A stretch of 64,000 nucleotides of DNA from Winogradskyella luteola (lineage in GTDB: Bacteria > Bacteroidota > Bacteroidia > Flavobacteriales > Flavobacteriaceae), in NCBI RefSeq assembly GCF_019203985.1, contig NZ_JAGSPD010000001.1, positions 310,001 through 374,000 of the forward strand, written 5' to 3'. The notes beneath the pieces are model-generated. The model was not told where the DNA came from. It saw only the letters and a program-made list of their open reading frames with translations, and did not search any database. The position numbers were made by a program, and so were the translations under genes. How positions within the stretch are numbered: position 1 is the stretch's first letter; each line of letters begins with the position of its first letter. Shown here in pieces: positions 33,125 through 42,761 of the stretch.

Positions 33125-33526
33125 ATGAGAAATGTAATTTTAGTTTTAGCCTTATTAGGTTCACTGGCTTTTGCTCCTGCTAACGAGACACAAACAAAAA
33201 GCCTTGACATGACTACATATAATAGCCCTATTATATATGAACATGCAGCGTTTAATCGTAATGATCCTCGCGGTGCTCAAGTAAGTATTGGATGCACAGA
33301 ATTTAATTTCAACAATGTTGGTTGGAACGACAAGATTTCATCAATATTTGTACCTAGCGGACAAGGATGGATCATCGAAATTTTTGAAGCCAGCCACTTT
33401 CAAGGTCGATCTTACAGAACCAATAGCAGTATAGTGAACTTAGAAAAGTATCACTTTAATGATATTGTATCTTCAATTAAAATATACAAAAACGGAGTAT
33501 TGCAAGGAGATTGTATCTGGAGATAA
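33125..33526 (+). CDS. Secreted beta/gamma-crystallin domain protein
   Basis: A 133-residue secreted protein with signal peptide (MRNVILVLALLGSLAFAPA). The mature part has two Greek-key motifs, each with the calcium-binding signature N/D-N/D-x-x-S/T-S: NDKISS (residues 68-73) and NDIVSS (112-117). The second key also has IEIFEASHFQGRSYR with the typical Tyr/Phe corner and Gly. Two Cys (GCTEF, GDCIW) could form a disulfide. Function unknown; bacterial crystallins bind calcium or are cell-surface proteins. Confidence 0.8.
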   Translation: MRNVILVLALLGSLAFAPANETQTKSLDMTTYNSPIIYEHAAFNRNDPRGAQVSIGCTEFNFNNVGWNDKISSIFVPSGQGWIIEIFEASHFQGRSYRTNSSIVNLEKYHFNDIVSSIKIYKNGVLQGDCIWR

Positions 33527-33544
33527 AATTACCTAACATGTCTA

Positions 33545-33581
33545 AAAAGCCTGTTAGATTTTAAAGTCCAACAGGCCTTTT
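33545..33581. terminator. Bidirectional terminator between convergent genes
   Basis: AAAAGCCTGTT (33545-33555) pairs with AACAGGCCTTTT (33570-33581) with one bulged C; the loop is 14 bases. It lies between the crystallin gene and the oppositely oriented pepD and probably serves both. Confidence 0.7.
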
Positions 33582-33594
33582 AAATCCTTTATTA

Positions 33595-35055
33595 TTATCG
33601 CTTCGGAATATGTTTTAAAATCTCTAATACAAATTTCCAATATTTCTGAGTAGAAGAAATCTGCGCACGCTCATCTGGCGAATGTGCGCCTTTTATATTT
33701 GGACCAAAACTAATCATATCCATATCTGGATAATTTGTTCCCAAAATACCACACTCCAATCCTGCGTGACATGCAGCTACATGAGGCTGTTCTCCATTAT
33801 TTAAGCGTTCATAAATTGGCACCATAACTTTTAGAATATCTGAATCCATATTGGGTTGCCATCCAGGATACTCCCCAGAAAATTCAACATCGCAACCAGC
33901 CAATTCAAAAGTGGCACGTAGCGAATTTGCCAAATCCATTTTTGAAGATTCCACTGAACTACGCGTTAAACAACCTACTTTAATATTACCATCCTTAACC
34001 ATAACTCGAGCAATATTATTAGAGGTTTCTACCAAATCAGGAATATCAGCACTCATAGTGTAAACACCATTATGAGCAGCATATATCGCATTAACGAGCT
34101 GCTCTTGGGCTTCTTGTGGCATCACTTTCTCAGGCAATGTTGTTTCAGAAAGTACAATTTCCATATCTGGCTCCATAGTTTTAAACTCTTTCTTAATGGT
34201 TTCAGACAACGCATTTAATAAACTTGTGAGAACAGCTTCTTTGTCCGCTTCAAAAACTATAGTTGAAACGCTTTCCCTAGGTATGGCATTACGCAAACTT
34301 CCACCATCAATCTCTGCAACGTTTATGTCTTCAATAACAGCATATAATAAACGGTTCATGATTTTATTGGCATTACCCAAGCCTTCATGGATTTGCATAC
34401 CAGAGTGACCACCTTGAAGTCCTTTAACTTCAATTTTATAAGCCATATTACCTTCTTGAATAACCCTGGCTTCATTGTAGGTACCAGTTGCTGTAATATC
34501 AATTCCGCCAGCACAGCCGACTCCAATTTCATCATCTTCTTCGGTATCTAAATTTAAAAGTATGTCTCCTTTTAATAAGCCACCTTTTAGGCCCATAGCA
34601 CCTGTCATGCCAGTTTCCTCATCGATAGTAAACAACGCTTCCAAATCTGGGTGTGCGATAGAATCGCTCTCCAGAATCGCCATAATCGTAGCCACTCCAA
34701 GTCCATTATCGGCACCGAGAGTAGTACCTTTAGCTTTTACCCAATCGCCTTCAACAAACATCTCAATACCTTGTGTATCAAAATCGAAAACGGTATCATT
34801 ATTTTTTTGATGTACCATATCTAAATGCGATTGCATAACTATAGGTTTGCGATCTTCCATGCCTTGAGTTGCTGGCTTTCTAATAATAACATTACCTACC
34901 TCATCTTCTATGGTTTCCAAACCTAGATTTTCGCCAAAATTTTTCATAAATTGTATAACACGCTCTTCTTTTTTTGAAGGTCGTGGCACGGCATTTAAAT
35001 CTGCAAATTTATCCCAAAGGGCTTTGGGTTCTAATTGTCTTATTTCTGAACTCAT
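33595..35055 (-). CDS. pepD: Aminoacyl-histidine dipeptidase (M20 family)
   Basis: A zinc dipeptidase (Xaa-His dipeptidase, PepD type) of the M20 family, 486 residues from the ATG at 35055, very close to the 485 of E. coli PepD. An upstream ATG at 35115 would add 20 residues of poor quality. Metal and catalytic motifs: MQSHLDMVHQ, LGADNGLGVA, IDEETGMTGA and the late ACHAGLECG. Cytosolic; releases histidine and other amino acids from dipeptides. Monocistronic and convergent with the crystallin gene. Confidence 0.93.
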   Translation of the reverse strand: MSSEIRQLEPKALWDKFADLNAVPRPSKKEERVIQFMKNFGENLGLETIEDEVGNVIIRKPATQGMEDRKPIVMQSHLDMVHQKNNDTVFDFDTQGIEMFVEGDWVKAKGTTLGADNGLGVATIMAILESDSIAHPDLEALFTIDEETGMTGAMGLKGGLLKGDILLNLDTEEDDEIGVGCAGGIDITATGTYNEARVIQEGNMAYKIEVKGLQGGHSGMQIHEGLGNANKIMNRLLYAVIEDINVAEIDGGSLRNAIPRESVSTIVFEADKEAVLTSLLNALSETIKKEFKTMEPDMEIVLSETTLPEKVMPQEAQEQLVNAIYAAHNGVYTMSADIPDLVETSNNIARVMVKDGNIKVGCLTRSSVESSKMDLANSLRATFELAGCDVEFSGEYPGWQPNMDSDILKVMVPIYERLNNGEQPHVAACHAGLECGILGTNYPDMDMISFGPNIKGAHSPDERAQISSTQKYWKFVLEILKHIPKR

Positions 35056-35244
35056 ATTCATGTCCACAAAAGTGGCTATTTTTAAAATTAATAATTGATT
35101 CTGTTTAGATTGCAAAAATACAAAATCGAATGTTTTCCTTTTTTAATTTAGAACTTGTTTCAGAATCTCACTTTATATTTCTTAATTCTAAAACGAAGTG
35201 ATCTTGGCTCTTTTTTAATTATTTCTTTTCCCTATTTTTGATTT

Positions 35245-36312
35245 ATGTTGAAAAACAAAAAAATCATTCTAATCCTTTTTCTTGGAATTCAAATCCTACT
35301 GATTTCAATCTTAAAAAGCTTTCCTAAATTTATTGAGCAATTTTACAGTAATGGACTCTATGTTTTCATTTCTAAATCAATGCGCTACGCTTTTGGTTGG
35401 ATTCCATTTTCAATGGGAGATATATTCTACACCATTGCAAGTATTTATCTTATAAGATGGTTGATTATAAACAGAAAACGTATTGTAAAAGACACTATTA
35501 ATTGGTTATTAGATATTGGTGCAACTATTTCTATCGCTTATTTTGCATTTCATATACTTTGGGCTTTTAATTATTACAGACAACCACTGTATAAATCCTT
35601 GAATATTGAAGCTGAATATACGACTGAACAATTAGTAAGTTTTACAAAACGTCTCATTAAAAGATCGAATGCTATTCATAACCAACTTGCCGTTAACGAT
35701 TCAGCAAAAGTTGAAATGCCTTTTACAAAATCTGAAGCATTTGATATGGTAAGCAACGGTTATGAAACATTATCAAAAATGTACCCGCATCTTCATTACC
35801 AATCAAAAAGCGTAAAGAAATCCATTTACAGCACGGCACTTACTTACATGGGTTTTTCTGGTTACCTCAACCCATTTACCAATGAAGCTCAGGTTAATGG
35901 ATTAATTCCTGTTTACAAATTCCCGACAACATCGTGTCATGAAGCAGCGCACCAATTAGGCTATGCTGCCGAAAATGAAGCTAATTTCATTGGAAGTCTG
36001 GCTGCTATACATAATGATGATATACATTTTAAATACTCTGGTTACACCTTTGGGTTACGTTATTGCTTGGTAGAAATTTTTAGACGCGATAAAGATTTAT
36101 ACTACGACATACTTTCCACAGTAAATAAAGGTATTTTAAAGAATTACCAAGAGGTTGAAGACTTTTGGAGATCTTATGAAAACCCTTTAGAGCCTATGTT
36201 TGAAAAAACATTCGATAGCTTTTTAAAAGCCAACAATCAATCTGCCGGAATGAAAAGCTACAGCTATGTTGTTGCACTTTTGGTTAATTATTATGATGAC
36301 AAAGTTTTATAA
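35245..36312 (+). CDS. DUF3810 membrane protein with HExxH-like motif
   Basis: A 355-residue protein with about three N-terminal transmembrane segments (residues 5-110) and a soluble region. The motif TSCHEAAHQLGYAAENEANFI (HEAAH, then a distal EN-EAN) resembles a zinc-metallopeptidase active site with a downstream glutamate ligand, which makes peptidase activity plausible. The family, DUF3810, has no demonstrated role. Other conserved parts are GWIPFSMGDIFY and YMGFSGYLNPFTNEAQVNG. Monocistronic. Confidence 0.8.
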   Translation: MLKNKKIILILFLGIQILLISILKSFPKFIEQFYSNGLYVFISKSMRYAFGWIPFSMGDIFYTIASIYLIRWLIINRKRIVKDTINWLLDIGATISIAYFAFHILWAFNYYRQPLYKSLNIEAEYTTEQLVSFTKRLIKRSNAIHNQLAVNDSAKVEMPFTKSEAFDMVSNGYETLSKMYPHLHYQSKSVKKSIYSTALTYMGFSGYLNPFTNEAQVNGLIPVYKFPTTSCHEAAHQLGYAAENEANFIGSLAAIHNDDIHFKYSGYTFGLRYCLVEIFRRDKDLYYDILSTVNKGILKNYQEVEDFWRSYENPLEPMFEKTFDSFLKANNQSAGMKSYSYVVALLVNYYDDKVL

Positions 36313-36543
36313 ACTTCAAACCTAGTTAAAATGATTCTGAAGAATAAGAAATCTTCTCAAGAACAATTTTAGAACAACACTTATACATCTCAATATAAAT
36401 TTTTCTTGGTTACAATCGAAAAATTTATTCGAAGAAGCATTTCCTTGAGAACAATGGATTCTAAAAGTTAAAATAAACTTATCCAAGTTTCTTTTATCTA
36501 TTATACTTATCTTTAGATTTCTAATTATTAACTAACCAGCTAT

Positions 36544-39516
36544 ATGATAAAAGTACATCTACGTCTGCTCATATTTATGTGCAGTGTTTCGCTGTTTGCA
36601 CAAGACTACTTTCCAAGTAATACTGGAGTGAAAGCAAATAATTCCAATTACACAGCATTTACCAATGCAACTATACACTTATCACCGACTGAGACTATCG
36701 AAAACGCCACGTTATTAATAAAAGATGGCAAGGTGGTTAATGTAGGTAAATCTATAAATATTCCCAAAAACACTACTAAAGTTGACCTTACGGGAAAAAT
36801 GATTTACCCTTCATTTATTGATATGTACACAACTTTTGGGGTTAAAAAACCAGAACGTAATGGTAACGGACCAATATATGGAGCGAGTAGAAGTGGGTTT
36901 TATTGGAATGACCATATTATGCCAGAACAAGACGTAATGGCTAGTTTTAAGTACGATAGCAAATCAGCTTCTGAGTTGCATAAATTAGGTTTTGGAGTCG
37001 TAAACACGCATATGCCAGATGGTATTGTAAGAGGTACTGGAGCACTTATTGCACTAAATAACGGTGCCGATAATTCTATGCGTGTTTTAGATGGTGAAAC
37101 CACACAGCACTTTTCGTTTCGTAAAAGTGTAACCTCCCGTCAGTCTTATCCATCTTCTATTATGGGAAGTATGGCATTATTGCGTCAAATGTATAATGAT
37201 GCAAAATGGTATTCAGACGGAAATGTGGACACTAAAGATTTATCACTCGAAGCTTTAAACAGCAACAAAAACTTACTTCAAATTTTTGAAGCTGGTAGTA
37301 GAGCCAATGTAATGCGAGCTGATAAAGTTGGTGATGCATCTAATGTACAATACACCATTGTTGGTGGCGGTGATGAATATGAGCGTATTAATGAAGTAAA
37401 GAATACCAATGCTACCATTATTCTTCCTATCGATTTTCAATTGGCCTACGATGTAGACAATGCATTCTTGGCTTCTACTCTGTCATTGAGCGACATGCGC
37501 GCATGGAATCAAGCACCACATAATCCGAGATTATTGGCAGAGAATGGTATTCAATTTGCTTTAACAACGCATGGTTTAAAATCTAAAAAGACCTTTAAAT
37601 CCAATCTTATGAAAGCCATAGAAAGTGGTCTTTCCAAACAAAAAGCTCTGGAGGCTTTAACCACTATCCCAGCTAGTTTGTTAGGCAAGTCTGATGTTTT
37701 AGGAACACTAAAGCCTGGAAGTTATGCTAACTTTTTAATTACTTCAGGAGATGTTTTCGATACGAAAACGCAGTTATTTGAAAACTGGGTGCAAGGTAAA
37801 CCTCATGTTATTACCAACATGGATGTAAAAGATATAGATGGAGATTATAATTTTAAACTAGCAGGCAAAGACTATAAACTTTCGATTTCCGAAAGCACAA
37901 CTAAACCTAATGCCAAATTAGAAAGTAACAGCAAAAGCTTGGGCACTAAAATCAGTTATGCCAATGATTGGGTGAATCTCACTTTTAAAACAGCCGATAG
38001 TACTAAAAAAGAATACATAAGAGTTGTTGCAAATTCTGTGAACGTAAACAGTTTAAGTGGTAAAGCCATTATGCCCAACGGGAATGAATTATCATTTTAT
38101 GCAAATAAATCAGAAAATGACACTGAAGAAAAGAGCGAAAAAGAAAAGAAAGCAGATTCTATATCTGAAAAGATGTACATGAGCCCAATTACCTATCCAA
38201 ATTTGGCTTATGGCTTTAAAGAAAAACCAAAATCTGAAACCCTCTTATTTAAAAATGCAACCATTTGGACTAATGAACAAGATGGGGTTTTAGAGAATTC
38301 AGACTTACTTATAAAAAATGGTAAGATCTCAAAAATTGGAAAGAACCTCTCTGATGGGAATGCCAAAGTGATCGATGCTACGGGTAAACACATTACTGCT
38401 GGTATTATTGATGAACATTCGCATATTGCAGCAGCGTCAATTAATGAAGGTGGTCAGAATTCTTCTGCCGAAGTTACAATTGAGGATGTTATTGATGATG
38501 AAGATATTGATATATATCGCAATTTAGCTGGTGGAGTAACCTCTATACAGATTCTACATGGCTCTGCAAATCCTATCGGTGGACGTTCAGCCATCATCAA
38601 ATTAAAATGGGGAGAATCTGCTGAAGATTTAATATATGACAACTCACCAAAGTTTATCAAATTTGCTTTAGGTGAAAATGTAAAGCAATCACGCTTCAAT
38701 AGAAACGAGCGTTTTCCGCAATCGCGTATGGGAGTTGAACAAGTTTTTATGGATTATTTCTCGAGAGCAAAAGCTTATGATGATGCCAAAAAAAGAGGAA
38801 AACCTTACCGTAAAGACACCGAAATGGAAGTATTGGCAGAAATATTAAACAAAGAACGTTTTATTTCTTGCCACTCTTATGTACAGAGCGAGATTAATAT
38901 GCTCATGAAAGTTGCTGAAAAGTTTGACTTTAATATTAATACATTCACGCATATTCTTGAAGGTTATAAAGTTGCCGATAAGATGAAAGCTCATGGAGTT
39001 GGAGGTTCTACCTTTAGCGATTGGTGGGCATATAAATATGAAGTTAACGATGCCATACCCTACAATGCTGCTATAATGCATAATGTTGGAGTTGTTGTTG
39101 CCATAAATAGTGATGATGCTGAAATGGCACGTCGTCTCAATCAAGAGGCAGCAAAGTCCGTAAAGTATGGTAACGTTAGTGAAGAAGAGGCTTTAAGATT
39201 TGTAACGTTGAACCCTGCAAAACTCTTGCATCTAGATGACCGTGTTGGCAGTCTTAAAGTAGGAAAAGATGCCGATGTTGTATTATGGTCAGATCATCCA
39301 CTATCTGTGTACGCCAAAGCCGAAAAAACAATCATTGAAGGTATCACTTATTTTGATATTGAACGTGATAAACAAATGCGAGAAGCCATCAAAAAAGAAA
39401 AAAGCGAGCTGATTAATCTTATGCTTCAGGATAAGAATAAAGGTTTAAAAACGCAACCTGTAAAAAAGAAAGAAAAAGAATTATTGCATTGCGACTCAAT
39501 GGATTCACACAATTAA
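36544..39516 (+). CDS. Two-domain amidohydrolase family protein
   Basis: A 990-residue exported protein with signal peptide (LLIFMCSVSLFAQ) and two amidohydrolase-like halves. In the first half the metal motif is lost (MIYPSFIDMYTTFG where D-x-H-x-H is expected). The second half has the intact IIDEHSHIAAAS, later single histidines in SCHSYVQ and TFTHILEGY, and the catalytic Asp region VVAINSDDAEMARR. The C-terminal beta barrel closes with GSLKVGKDADVVLWSDHPL. Substrate unknown; dipeptide- or imidazolone-type substrates are possible. The next gene, 12 bases on, is a shorter relative. Confidence 0.88.
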   Translation: MIKVHLRLLIFMCSVSLFAQDYFPSNTGVKANNSNYTAFTNATIHLSPTETIENATLLIKDGKVVNVGKSINIPKNTTKVDLTGKMIYPSFIDMYTTFGVKKPERNGNGPIYGASRSGFYWNDHIMPEQDVMASFKYDSKSASELHKLGFGVVNTHMPDGIVRGTGALIALNNGADNSMRVLDGETTQHFSFRKSVTSRQSYPSSIMGSMALLRQMYNDAKWYSDGNVDTKDLSLEALNSNKNLLQIFEAGSRANVMRADKVGDASNVQYTIVGGGDEYERINEVKNTNATIILPIDFQLAYDVDNAFLASTLSLSDMRAWNQAPHNPRLLAENGIQFALTTHGLKSKKTFKSNLMKAIESGLSKQKALEALTTIPASLLGKSDVLGTLKPGSYANFLITSGDVFDTKTQLFENWVQGKPHVITNMDVKDIDGDYNFKLAGKDYKLSISESTTKPNAKLESNSKSLGTKISYANDWVNLTFKTADSTKKEYIRVVANSVNVNSLSGKAIMPNGNELSFYANKSENDTEEKSEKEKKADSISEKMYMSPITYPNLAYGFKEKPKSETLLFKNATIWTNEQDGVLENSDLLIKNGKISKIGKNLSDGNAKVIDATGKHITAGIIDEHSHIAAASINEGGQNSSAEVTIEDVIDDEDIDIYRNLAGGVTSIQILHGSANPIGGRSAIIKLKWGESAEDLIYDNSPKFIKFALGENVKQSRFNRNERFPQSRMGVEQVFMDYFSRAKAYDDAKKRGKPYRKDTEMEVLAEILNKERFISCHSYVQSEINMLMKVAEKFDFNINTFTHILEGYKVADKMKAHGVGGSTFSDWWAYKYEVNDAIPYNAAIMHNVGVVVAINSDDAEMARRLNQEAAKSVKYGNVSEEEALRFVTLNPAKLLHLDDRVGSLKVGKDADVVLWSDHPLSVYAKAEKTIIEGITYFDIERDKQMREAIKKEKSELINLMLQDKNKGLKTQPVKKKEKELLHCDSMDSHN

Positions 39517-39528
39517 AAACTATCAAAC

Positions 39529-40842
39529 ATGAAAAGATTAAATAAAATAAATATCGTATTGATTTTGTTGTGTATCACTATAAGTTTTGCACAGCAAACT
39601 CCTGCTCCAAAACAAACAAAAGATATTGCCATCGTCGGTGCTACTGCACATATAGGTAATGGCGAGGTCATTGAAAATAGTATTATCGTTTTTGGTAATG
39701 GGAAGATAAAGAACGTTTTAGACGCTAGCAAGCCCAATGCTATAACTTTGCAAGCTATGGATATCATTGATGCCAAAGGCAAACATGTCTATCCAGGATT
39801 TATTGTTTCTAACGGCACTTTAGGCCTAGTTGAAGTTGATGCGGTTAAAGCCTCTAATGATCTTTCAGAAATGGGAACTTATAACCCACATATACGCAGT
39901 ATTATTGCATACAATGCCGAATCTAAAGTCATAGAATCCATGAGACCGAACGGTGTTCTATTAGGTCAAGTTGTACCCAGAGGAGGTCGTATCACCGGAA
40001 CCTCTTCCATAGTACAATATGATGCTTGGAACTGGGAAGATGCCGCCATTAAAACTGATGATGGCATACACATTAATTGGCCAAATAGTTTTAGTAGAGG
40101 ACGCTGGTGGCTTGGTGAAGATCCAGGATTAAAACCCAATAAGGATTATGCAAAGCAAGTTAAAGAGCTAACGGATTATTTTAATGAAGCTAAGAGTTAT
40201 AGTAAAGGTGATAGTAAAGAACGTAATTTACCTTTCGAAGCTATGACAGGGTTGTTTGATGGTTCTAAACAGCTTTACATTAATGTGGATGACGAAAAAG
40301 GCATTACAGATGCTGTAAATTTTGCAAAATCTCAAGGATTTTTAAAAATCACTATCGTTGGTGCCTACCAAGCCGGTAATATTGGCAATTTTTTGAAGCA
40401 GAATAGCGTATCAGTAATGTTGCAGCGTGTACATACACGACCAGAGCTAGAAGACCATGATTATGATTACACCTTTAAGTTAGCTAAAAAATTAGTGGAT
40501 GCAGGTGTTTTGGTATCACTCGAAACCAGTGGGCAAATGGAACGCATGAACTCTCGTAATTTACCTTTTTATGCAGGTACTACAGTGGCTTATGGTTTAA
40601 CTAAAGAACAAGCTTTACAATTAATTACACAGAATGCTGCAAAGATTTTAGGTATAGATGATATGTATGGCACATTAGAGGTTGGTAAAAGCGCTACATT
40701 GTTTATAAGCGAAGGAGATGCTTTAGATATGCGTACCAATCAATTGATACATGCATTTATTGATGGTAGAAATATAAGCCTAGAAACTCATCAAACAGAA
40801 CTTTGGAAGCGGTACTCAAATAAATACATTCAACAAGACTAA
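39529..40842 (+). CDS. Amidohydrolase-like protein, degenerate metal site
   Basis: A 437-residue exported protein (signal LILLCITISFAQQ) related to the first half of the neighbouring 990-residue amidohydrolase. The family frame is visible (HVYPGFIVSNGTLGLVEV, then the C-terminal LGIDDMYGTLEVGKSATLFI), but the expected D-x-H-x-H reads IVSNGT and other ligands are hard to find, so metal-dependent catalysis is doubtful. It may act as a partner subunit of the adjacent gene, with which it is probably cotranscribed. Confidence 0.82.
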   Translation: MKRLNKINIVLILLCITISFAQQTPAPKQTKDIAIVGATAHIGNGEVIENSIIVFGNGKIKNVLDASKPNAITLQAMDIIDAKGKHVYPGFIVSNGTLGLVEVDAVKASNDLSEMGTYNPHIRSIIAYNAESKVIESMRPNGVLLGQVVPRGGRITGTSSIVQYDAWNWEDAAIKTDDGIHINWPNSFSRGRWWLGEDPGLKPNKDYAKQVKELTDYFNEAKSYSKGDSKERNLPFEAMTGLFDGSKQLYINVDDEKGITDAVNFAKSQGFLKITIVGAYQAGNIGNFLKQNSVSVMLQRVHTRPELEDHDYDYTFKLAKKLVDAGVLVSLETSGQMERMNSRNLPFYAGTTVAYGLTKEQALQLITQNAAKILGIDDMYGTLEVGKSATLFISEGDALDMRTNQLIHAFIDGRNISLETHQTELWKRYSNKYIQQD

Positions 40843-40849
40843 AACAAAA

Positions 40850-40877
40850 AAAGGCGAGCTTGAAAGCTCGCCTTTTT
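40850..40877 (+). terminator. Terminator after the amidohydrolase pair
   Basis: AAAGGCGAGCT (40850-40860), a TGAA loop, and AGCTCGCCTTT (40865-40875) form a perfect 11-base stem followed by T residues. A textbook intrinsic terminator. Confidence 0.92.
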
Positions 40878-40878
40878 C

Positions 40879-40958
40879 ACTGTCATTCAGAGTATTTCGA
40901 ATATATTCTGTGTCTAAGAATCTATCATAAAATGTCACACTTTTCCCGCAATGACACT
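40879..40958. repeat. Short dispersed element with TGTCATT / AATGACA ends
   Basis: A stretch of about 80 bases starts TGTCATTCAGAG and ends CCCGCAATGACA, so the ends form an inverted repeat. The interior (CGAATATATTCTGTGTCTAAG) carries small symmetric patches. It looks like a MITE or REP-type remnant seen elsewhere in flavobacterial intergenic DNA. Confidence 0.5.
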
Positions 40959-40967
40959 ATAATTATA

Positions 40968-41765
40968 TTATTCTATAACTTTCCCACCTTCAGGCATTTT
41001 AAATATAGTATCATCTGGTGCTTTTTCTGAGAGCATTACATCTTTAAACACTATCGTGTTACGCAATTCCGTAGGTACATTATTTTCATAGTTGTACCAA
41101 CTGATACGTTTTGGTAATACCAACCCATTGATTTCTTGCCAATCGTTATAACGTATATACTTAAAATTATCGCTTTTCCCTTCTTTTCCAAATGTTACCG
41201 TGTAACTCAGCCATTCCATTTGCCCAGTCTCAGAATTATAATACACTACATATTGATCATCAGGAGATACACCTACTTCGGCTTCGTAGGAGATTAAGAT
41301 ACCCGGATAGCTCTTACCTTCAAAAATTAATGGTTCAACCTCTTCATAAATTATTCCATCATCACCAATAATAAATGGCATGGCATAGAAATACATCATT
41401 AAACCTTTATAAAATTTGGCATTGCCTTTATACTCGTTTTCATCTTTTTCATTCACCCACAAGTTGTTTCCATCATAACCCATGGTATAAGTAGGGGTAT
41501 CTATCAACTCTGCTCGTGTCTGTAAGTTAGTCGTGGTTACTTCCTTTCCGTTTGGTTTTTCCATGGTAAAGGATAGTGTTTTCATTTTATTCCAGTTGTC
41601 TATTCCACCGTGAGCATCGAACACCTTGGTAATGGACTCAGGGTAAATACTTGTAGTGATGTCTTCTTTAGTAACCGTTTCAATTTCCGTGGACTTAACT
41701 TTTACTTCATTTTTACAGGAAACAAATACTATTGCAAAAAGAAATATTGATGTTAGTTTTTTCAT
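40968..41765 (-). CDS. DUF6503 family lipoprotein
   Basis: A 265-residue predicted lipoprotein (lipobox in LFAIVFVSCKNE). The mature part is beta-rich, with FDAHGGIDNWNKMKTLSF, the GYDGNNLWVN segment and WQEINGLVLPKRISWY, typical of DUF6503 and resembling outer-membrane lipoprotein-sorting (LolA/LolB-like) folds. Function unknown. Monocistronic, convergent with the amidohydrolase transcript. Confidence 0.83.
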   Translation of the reverse strand: MKKLTSIFLFAIVFVSCKNEVKVKSTEIETVTKEDITTSIYPESITKVFDAHGGIDNWNKMKTLSFTMEKPNGKEVTTTNLQTRAELIDTPTYTMGYDGNNLWVNEKDENEYKGNAKFYKGLMMYFYAMPFIIGDDGIIYEEVEPLIFEGKSYPGILISYEAEVGVSPDDQYVVYYNSETGQMEWLSYTVTFGKEGKSDNFKYIRYNDWQEINGLVLPKRISWYNYENNVPTELRNTIVFKDVMLSEKAPDDTIFKMPEGGKVIE

Positions 41766-41896
41766 CTGTTAATATTTATTGGTCTTTTTAGCTATTATGC
41801 ATAAAACAAACTTAGTATTAAATCTCTTAGTCTTTTTTAAACCTAATGCAAAATACATTAATATTTACAGTATTTTAGTCAACTATTATATTTTTC

Positions 41897-42694
41897 ATGA
41901 CTAAGCTAATCACCAGTCCACAAAACCCATTAATAAAACAACTTACACAGTTAAAAGAAAAGTCGCGAGAGCGTAAAAAAACCAACACCTTTTTAATTGA
42001 AGGCAAACGTGAATTATCTCTTGCCATAAAAAGTAGTTATAAAATTGAAAAACTACTTTTCTATGCCGATTTATTTTCGGAAAGTGAAGCCAAAGCGATG
42101 AGTAGTTACGGTATAGAAATTATCGAAATCTCCAAAGATGTTTTTCAGAAACTAGCACACCGTGATACTACTGAAGGTATCATTGCTGTAGTAAAATCCA
42201 AAGCACATGAGCTAGAAGGCTTGAAATTTGAATCTAAAGACCCATTGATCTTAGTTGCTGAAGCACCAGAAAAACCAGGTAATATTGGTGCCCTTTTAAG
42301 AACTGCTGATGCCGCAAATGTTGATGCTGTGATTATTGCCAACCCAAAATCCGATTTATACAATCCAAATATTATCCGGTCTAGTGTTGGCTGTGTGTTT
42401 ACTACTGAAATTGCTTTGGCTAGCTCTGAAAAAGCTATTGCCTTTTTAAAAAAATATAATTTCAATATTTTTTCAGCGATTCTACAAGAATCCGAACCTT
42501 ACCATATCCAAGATTACACCTTACCAACAGCTATTGTCGTAGGTACAGAAGCTACAGGCTTAACGCAAGAATGGCGAGATGCAGCAACCAAAAATATCAG
42601 TATACCCATGCAGGGCATTATCGATTCTATGAACGTGTCAGTTGCCGCTGGAATTCTTATTTTTGAAGCCAAAAGACAACGAGATTTTAATTAA
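41897..42694 (+). CDS. TrmH/SpoU family RNA methyltransferase
   Basis: A 265-residue SPOUT-class 2'-O-ribose methyltransferase. The N-terminal substrate-binding domain is followed by the knotted domain: motif 1 EKPGNIGALLRTADAA, motif 2 IIVVGTEATGL-like AIVVGTEATGLTQEW, and motif 3 IPMQGIIDSMNVSVAAGIL, which contains the catalytic and SAM-binding residues. Acts on tRNA or 23S rRNA; the exact nucleotide cannot be told from sequence. Probably monocistronic. Confidence 0.92.
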   Translation: MTKLITSPQNPLIKQLTQLKEKSRERKKTNTFLIEGKRELSLAIKSSYKIEKLLFYADLFSESEAKAMSSYGIEIIEISKDVFQKLAHRDTTEGIIAVVKSKAHELEGLKFESKDPLILVAEAPEKPGNIGALLRTADAANVDAVIIANPKSDLYNPNIIRSSVGCVFTTEIALASSEKAIAFLKKYNFNIFSAILQESEPYHIQDYTLPTAIVVGTEATGLTQEWRDAATKNISIPMQGIIDSMNVSVAAGILIFEAKRQRDFN

Positions 42695-42699
42695 CTAAA

Positions 42700-42748
42700 T
42701 GATGTCAGTTCGAGTGATTCCGAATTTTCGGAATTGTACCAAGAACCC
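42700..42748. repeat. Dispersed repeat fragment with TTCCGAA/TTCGGAA hairpin
   Basis: GATGTCAGTTCGAGTGATTC is followed by TTCCGAATTTTCGGAA, a 7-base stem (42718-42724 with 42727-42733). It belongs to the same type of intergenic repeat scraps seen near 30094, 40879 and 60193. Confidence 0.45.
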
Positions 42749-42761
42749 ATAAAACTATCTA

